This document shows, piece by piece, positions 61,301-64,000 of a stretch of DNA of 64,000 nt. A model generated the notes under the pieces. That model worked only from the letters and a program-made list of their open reading frames with translations. It made no database searches and was not told the DNA's origin. The first letter of the stretch is position 1. Every line of letters starts with the position of its first letter. Source of the DNA: Malania oleifera (lineage: Eukaryota > Streptophyta > Magnoliopsida > Santalales > Ximeniaceae); assembly GCF_029873635.1 (NCBI RefSeq), contig NC_080423.1, forward strand, positions 106,563,988 to 106,627,987, given 5' to 3'. Made by a program: the position numbers and the translations under genes.

Positions 61301-63657
61301 CTCAAAAATGCACTCATTGGATATGGTGAAGATGAGTTTGGTTACCGCATCTGGGATGAGCAAAACAAGAAAATAATCAAAAGTCGAGATGTTGTATTCA
61401 ATGAAAAGGTTATATACAAAGACGCAACATCATCAAATAATCCCGCACAAAATAACCCCGATATTGTAGAGTTGGATGATATCACTGATAGCAACATGGC
61501 ACAACAGACAATTGATAATTCCCAAACAGAGGAATCTATCATAGAGGTGCAATGAAGTACCACAGACCCCAACTCTGACCCTGACTTTGGTACTGAGGAG
61601 GTCTTCCCGATCTCATTTACTGAACAGGAGATATTTGGATTACTTGTTATTAACTGATGCAAGTGAACCAGAGTGCTATGATGAAGCATGTCAGGTAGAT
61701 GAGGCTAGCAAATGGGAATTTTCCATGAAAGATGACACGAAATCTCTCACTGACAACAGGACTTGGGAGCTAGCTAGTTTACCCAAGGGAAAAGAAGCTC
61801 TTCAAAGCAAATGGGTGTACTGCATAAAAGAAGAGCATGATGGTTTGAGAAGATACAAAGCAAGACTCGTGGTCAAAGGCTTCCAACAGATAGAAGGCAT
61901 TGACTACTCAAAAATCTTCTCACCAGTTGTGAAACACGAGACCATTTGGTCAGTTTTGAGCATTGTTGCAGCAGAGAATCTACACTTCGAGCAGTTTGAT
62001 GTAAAATTTGCTTTCCTCCATGGTGATCTAGAGGAGGAGATCTACATGCATCAACCTAAAGGTTTGCAAAGAAAGGCAAAGAAAAAATTGTTTGCGGGTT
62101 GAAAAAGAGTTTGTATGATTTGAAACAGGCTCCAAGGCAGTAGTATAAGAAATTTGATGGTTTCATGCAAAAGAATGGCTTCTGCAAGTGCAACGCCAAT
62201 CATTGTTGCTATTTCAAAAGGTATAAATCAAGTTACAAAACTTTTTTGCTTTATGTTGATGACATGCTAGTTGTAGGACCAGATATAGACGAGATCAAAA
62301 AATTAAAAAGTAGTTGTCCATTGAATTTGAGATGAAAGACTTGGGTCCAGCAAAGTAGATTCTTGGGATGAGAATCACTAGATGTATGCCATGGTTTGCA
62401 CGAGACCAGATTTCGGTCATGCAGTGGGAACCGTTAGAAGATTCATGTCGAATCCAAGAAAAATCCATTGGGAAACGGCCAAATGGATATTAAGATATCT
62501 CCTAGGTACAATTAACAAATATTCATGCTTTGGAAAATATGATTTGACATTGCAGGGATATGTAGATGCAGACTTCGTCGGCGAGATAGATCACCGAAGA
62601 AGCACTACTGGATATGTCTTCACAGTAGGCACTACTACCGTTACTTGGGTATCACAAATATAGAAGATCGTTGCACTATCCACTACAGAGATAGAGTATG
62701 TAGCCATGACAAAAGCCAGCAAAGAGATGATTTGACTACAGGGTTTGTTGACAAAGTTGGGTTTCAAGCAAGCGAGGAGTGTTTTGCATAGTGACAGTCA
62801 AAGCATCATACACTTCGCAAAGAATTCAGCATTCCACTCAAAGACCAAGTACATTGGACTCCACTATCACTTCATTAGAACTCTTCTAGATGAAAGTGCG
62901 CTAGTAGTTGAGAAGATCCTTCGCAGCAAAAACCCGGCAGACATGTTGACAAAGACAATGACTATAGAGAAATTGGAGTGATACTTAGATTCAGTGGGTC
63001 TCCTAGATCCACTGAAACCATCCACAAGATGATCACTGCACGAGCACCCCAACAAGGGGGTGTGAACACTCCCGCAAGGGGGTGCGGTCACCCAGAGACT
63101 AAGGCAAGGACACAGTGTTGCAATAGAGCAACTGACACTTGGTTGCCCTCACATGTTTGGAGGGGGTGATTTGTTGGGCCACACATGTGGTTGCAATAAA
63201 TGATAAGAAAAAAAAAACAACGTGAAGAACATATTTGGAGGGGGTGAACACATGTGGTTGCAATAAATGGTAAGAGAAGGAAAAAAAAATGTGAAGAAAT
63301 TCCATGGAAATCACATGTTTTTTTTGGGCACCAAATCCTCCATAAATAAGGATTTGCAACTTGCAAAATAAATACTACGCTCCTCTCCCCCTTATAAAAG
63401 GGGTTGTGTGTTGTAGAGGAAAGATGTTCAAGTGTAGTGGTGTAGGCAAGTGAGTTGCGTGTTGTGATTGAGAGGCAGAGAGGTTGAGCTGTGAGTTGAG
63501 TTTGAGTGTGTTACTCCTCCACTGCATTTTCTATTGATATAGTGAAACTCCCTCTCTCCCATGGATGTAAGCCGAGATTGGCTGAACCACGCAACTCCAG
63601 TGTTCTTTGTGATTGATTGCTTGTGTTTATGATCCGGATCATCTTCAATCCCTAACA
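58348..63657 (+). mobile_element. Ty1/copia element, Tork-like, in a 4CL-like gene intron
   Basis: The 5' LTR is 58348 to about 58860 and the 3' LTR 63172-63657, both starting TGTTGG with ACACATGTGGTTGC close behind. CATAC flanks it at 58343-58347 and 63658-63662. Gag (about 59.3-60.1 kb), protease (about 60.17 kb), integrase (about 60.5-61.3 kb), reverse transcriptase (about 61.7-62.35 kb) and RNase H (about 62.5-62.98 kb) are recognisable. It is broken a dozen or more times. The LTRs differ by roughly 4-5% plus length differences, since the 5' copy has an extra repeat of an AATAAATGGTAAGAGAAGG phrase. It lies antisense to the 4CL-like gene. Confidence 0.92.
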
Positions 63658-64000
63658 CATACCCCAATCATCCAAGATGTTGATACATAATCTACTCAAT
63701 ACACTTTTCAAAAGAAGGTTAGTTACGTATACAATCTGGCATAGTCTGGCAATAAATTTGAGCCACCCATAGTGATATAGCATTTTGTGAGCTGTAAAAT
63801 GTGAAGCTTAACAACAAAAAAGTTACAAAATAATAACACTATATGTTTATATTTAACTAGAACATAATTAAACAATAAAATATTTGTTTTAACTTTTAAA
63901 AAAAAATCTACTTTTTTGTCATCTTTTCACTCATTAAATTTATCATTGATATTTTATATTTATTCATTTCCCCTAGTGACAAAAGTTCCTGGCTCTGCAA
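63658..64000. other. Intronic or flanking sequence right of the copia element
   Basis: Begins with the right-hand target duplication. AT-rich, with no exon of the 4CL-like gene on the minus strand that I could recognise. Probably the same intron continuing past the window edge. Confidence 0.5.

Overview
The window is nuclear DNA from a flowering plant, most likely a eudicot with a repeat-rich, possibly woody genome. The evidence is GT-AG introns, plant gene families (glyoxysomal malate synthase, a CDKG-type kinase, a DUF3537 membrane protein and a 4-coumarate:CoA ligase-like enzyme), Ty1/copia and Ty3/gypsy LTR elements of plant lineages, an Au-like SINE, an RTE-like LINE tail and a plastid 16S rRNA fragment. 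The species cannot be named from the sequence.

Layout. 1-8.9 kb is a nest of old LTR elements: a reverse-oriented Tekay-like LTR, the 3' half of a Tekay-like gypsy element, a copia tail that the gypsy element interrupts, and a solo LTR sitting in a GT microsatellite. A nearly whole Tork-like copia element with a 5-bp target duplication lies at 10.3-15.4 kb. Malate synthase (4 exons, minus strand, 560 aa) lies at 16.1-19.8 kb. AT-rich intergenic DNA with short MITE-like pieces follows to 24.4 kb. CDKG2 (6 exons, plus strand) lies at 24.9-28.5 kb, with a promoter carrying two G-boxes; malate synthase and CDKG2 are divergent.

33.07-53.29 kb is a single minus-strand DUF3537 gene. Its four exons give 1,299 bp of coding sequence (432 aa) spread over 20.2 kb, because introns 1 and 3 hold three separate LTR-element insertions (one with a younger copia nested inside), a LINE tail and a plastid DNA fragment. 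From 56.2 kb the last two coding exons of a minus-strand 4CL-like peroxisomal enzyme are visible. The intron between them holds an Au-like SINE, and the intron upstream holds a whole-length copia element (58.3-63.7 kb). The rest of that gene lies past the right edge.

How it fits together. The malate synthase and the 4CL-like enzyme both end in peroxisomal targeting tripeptides (SRI and ARL), but they are about 40 kb apart and nothing indicates co-regulation. CDKG2 has a complete kinase domain but an apparent 1-bp frameshift in its last exon that replaces the usual C-terminal tail. I saw no new defence, toxin or biosynthetic system. The most unusual material is the load of intronic transposons around intact splice sites, the hairpin-rich minisatellite in a small non-autonomous LTR element, and the palindrome arrays in the Tekay-like LTRs.
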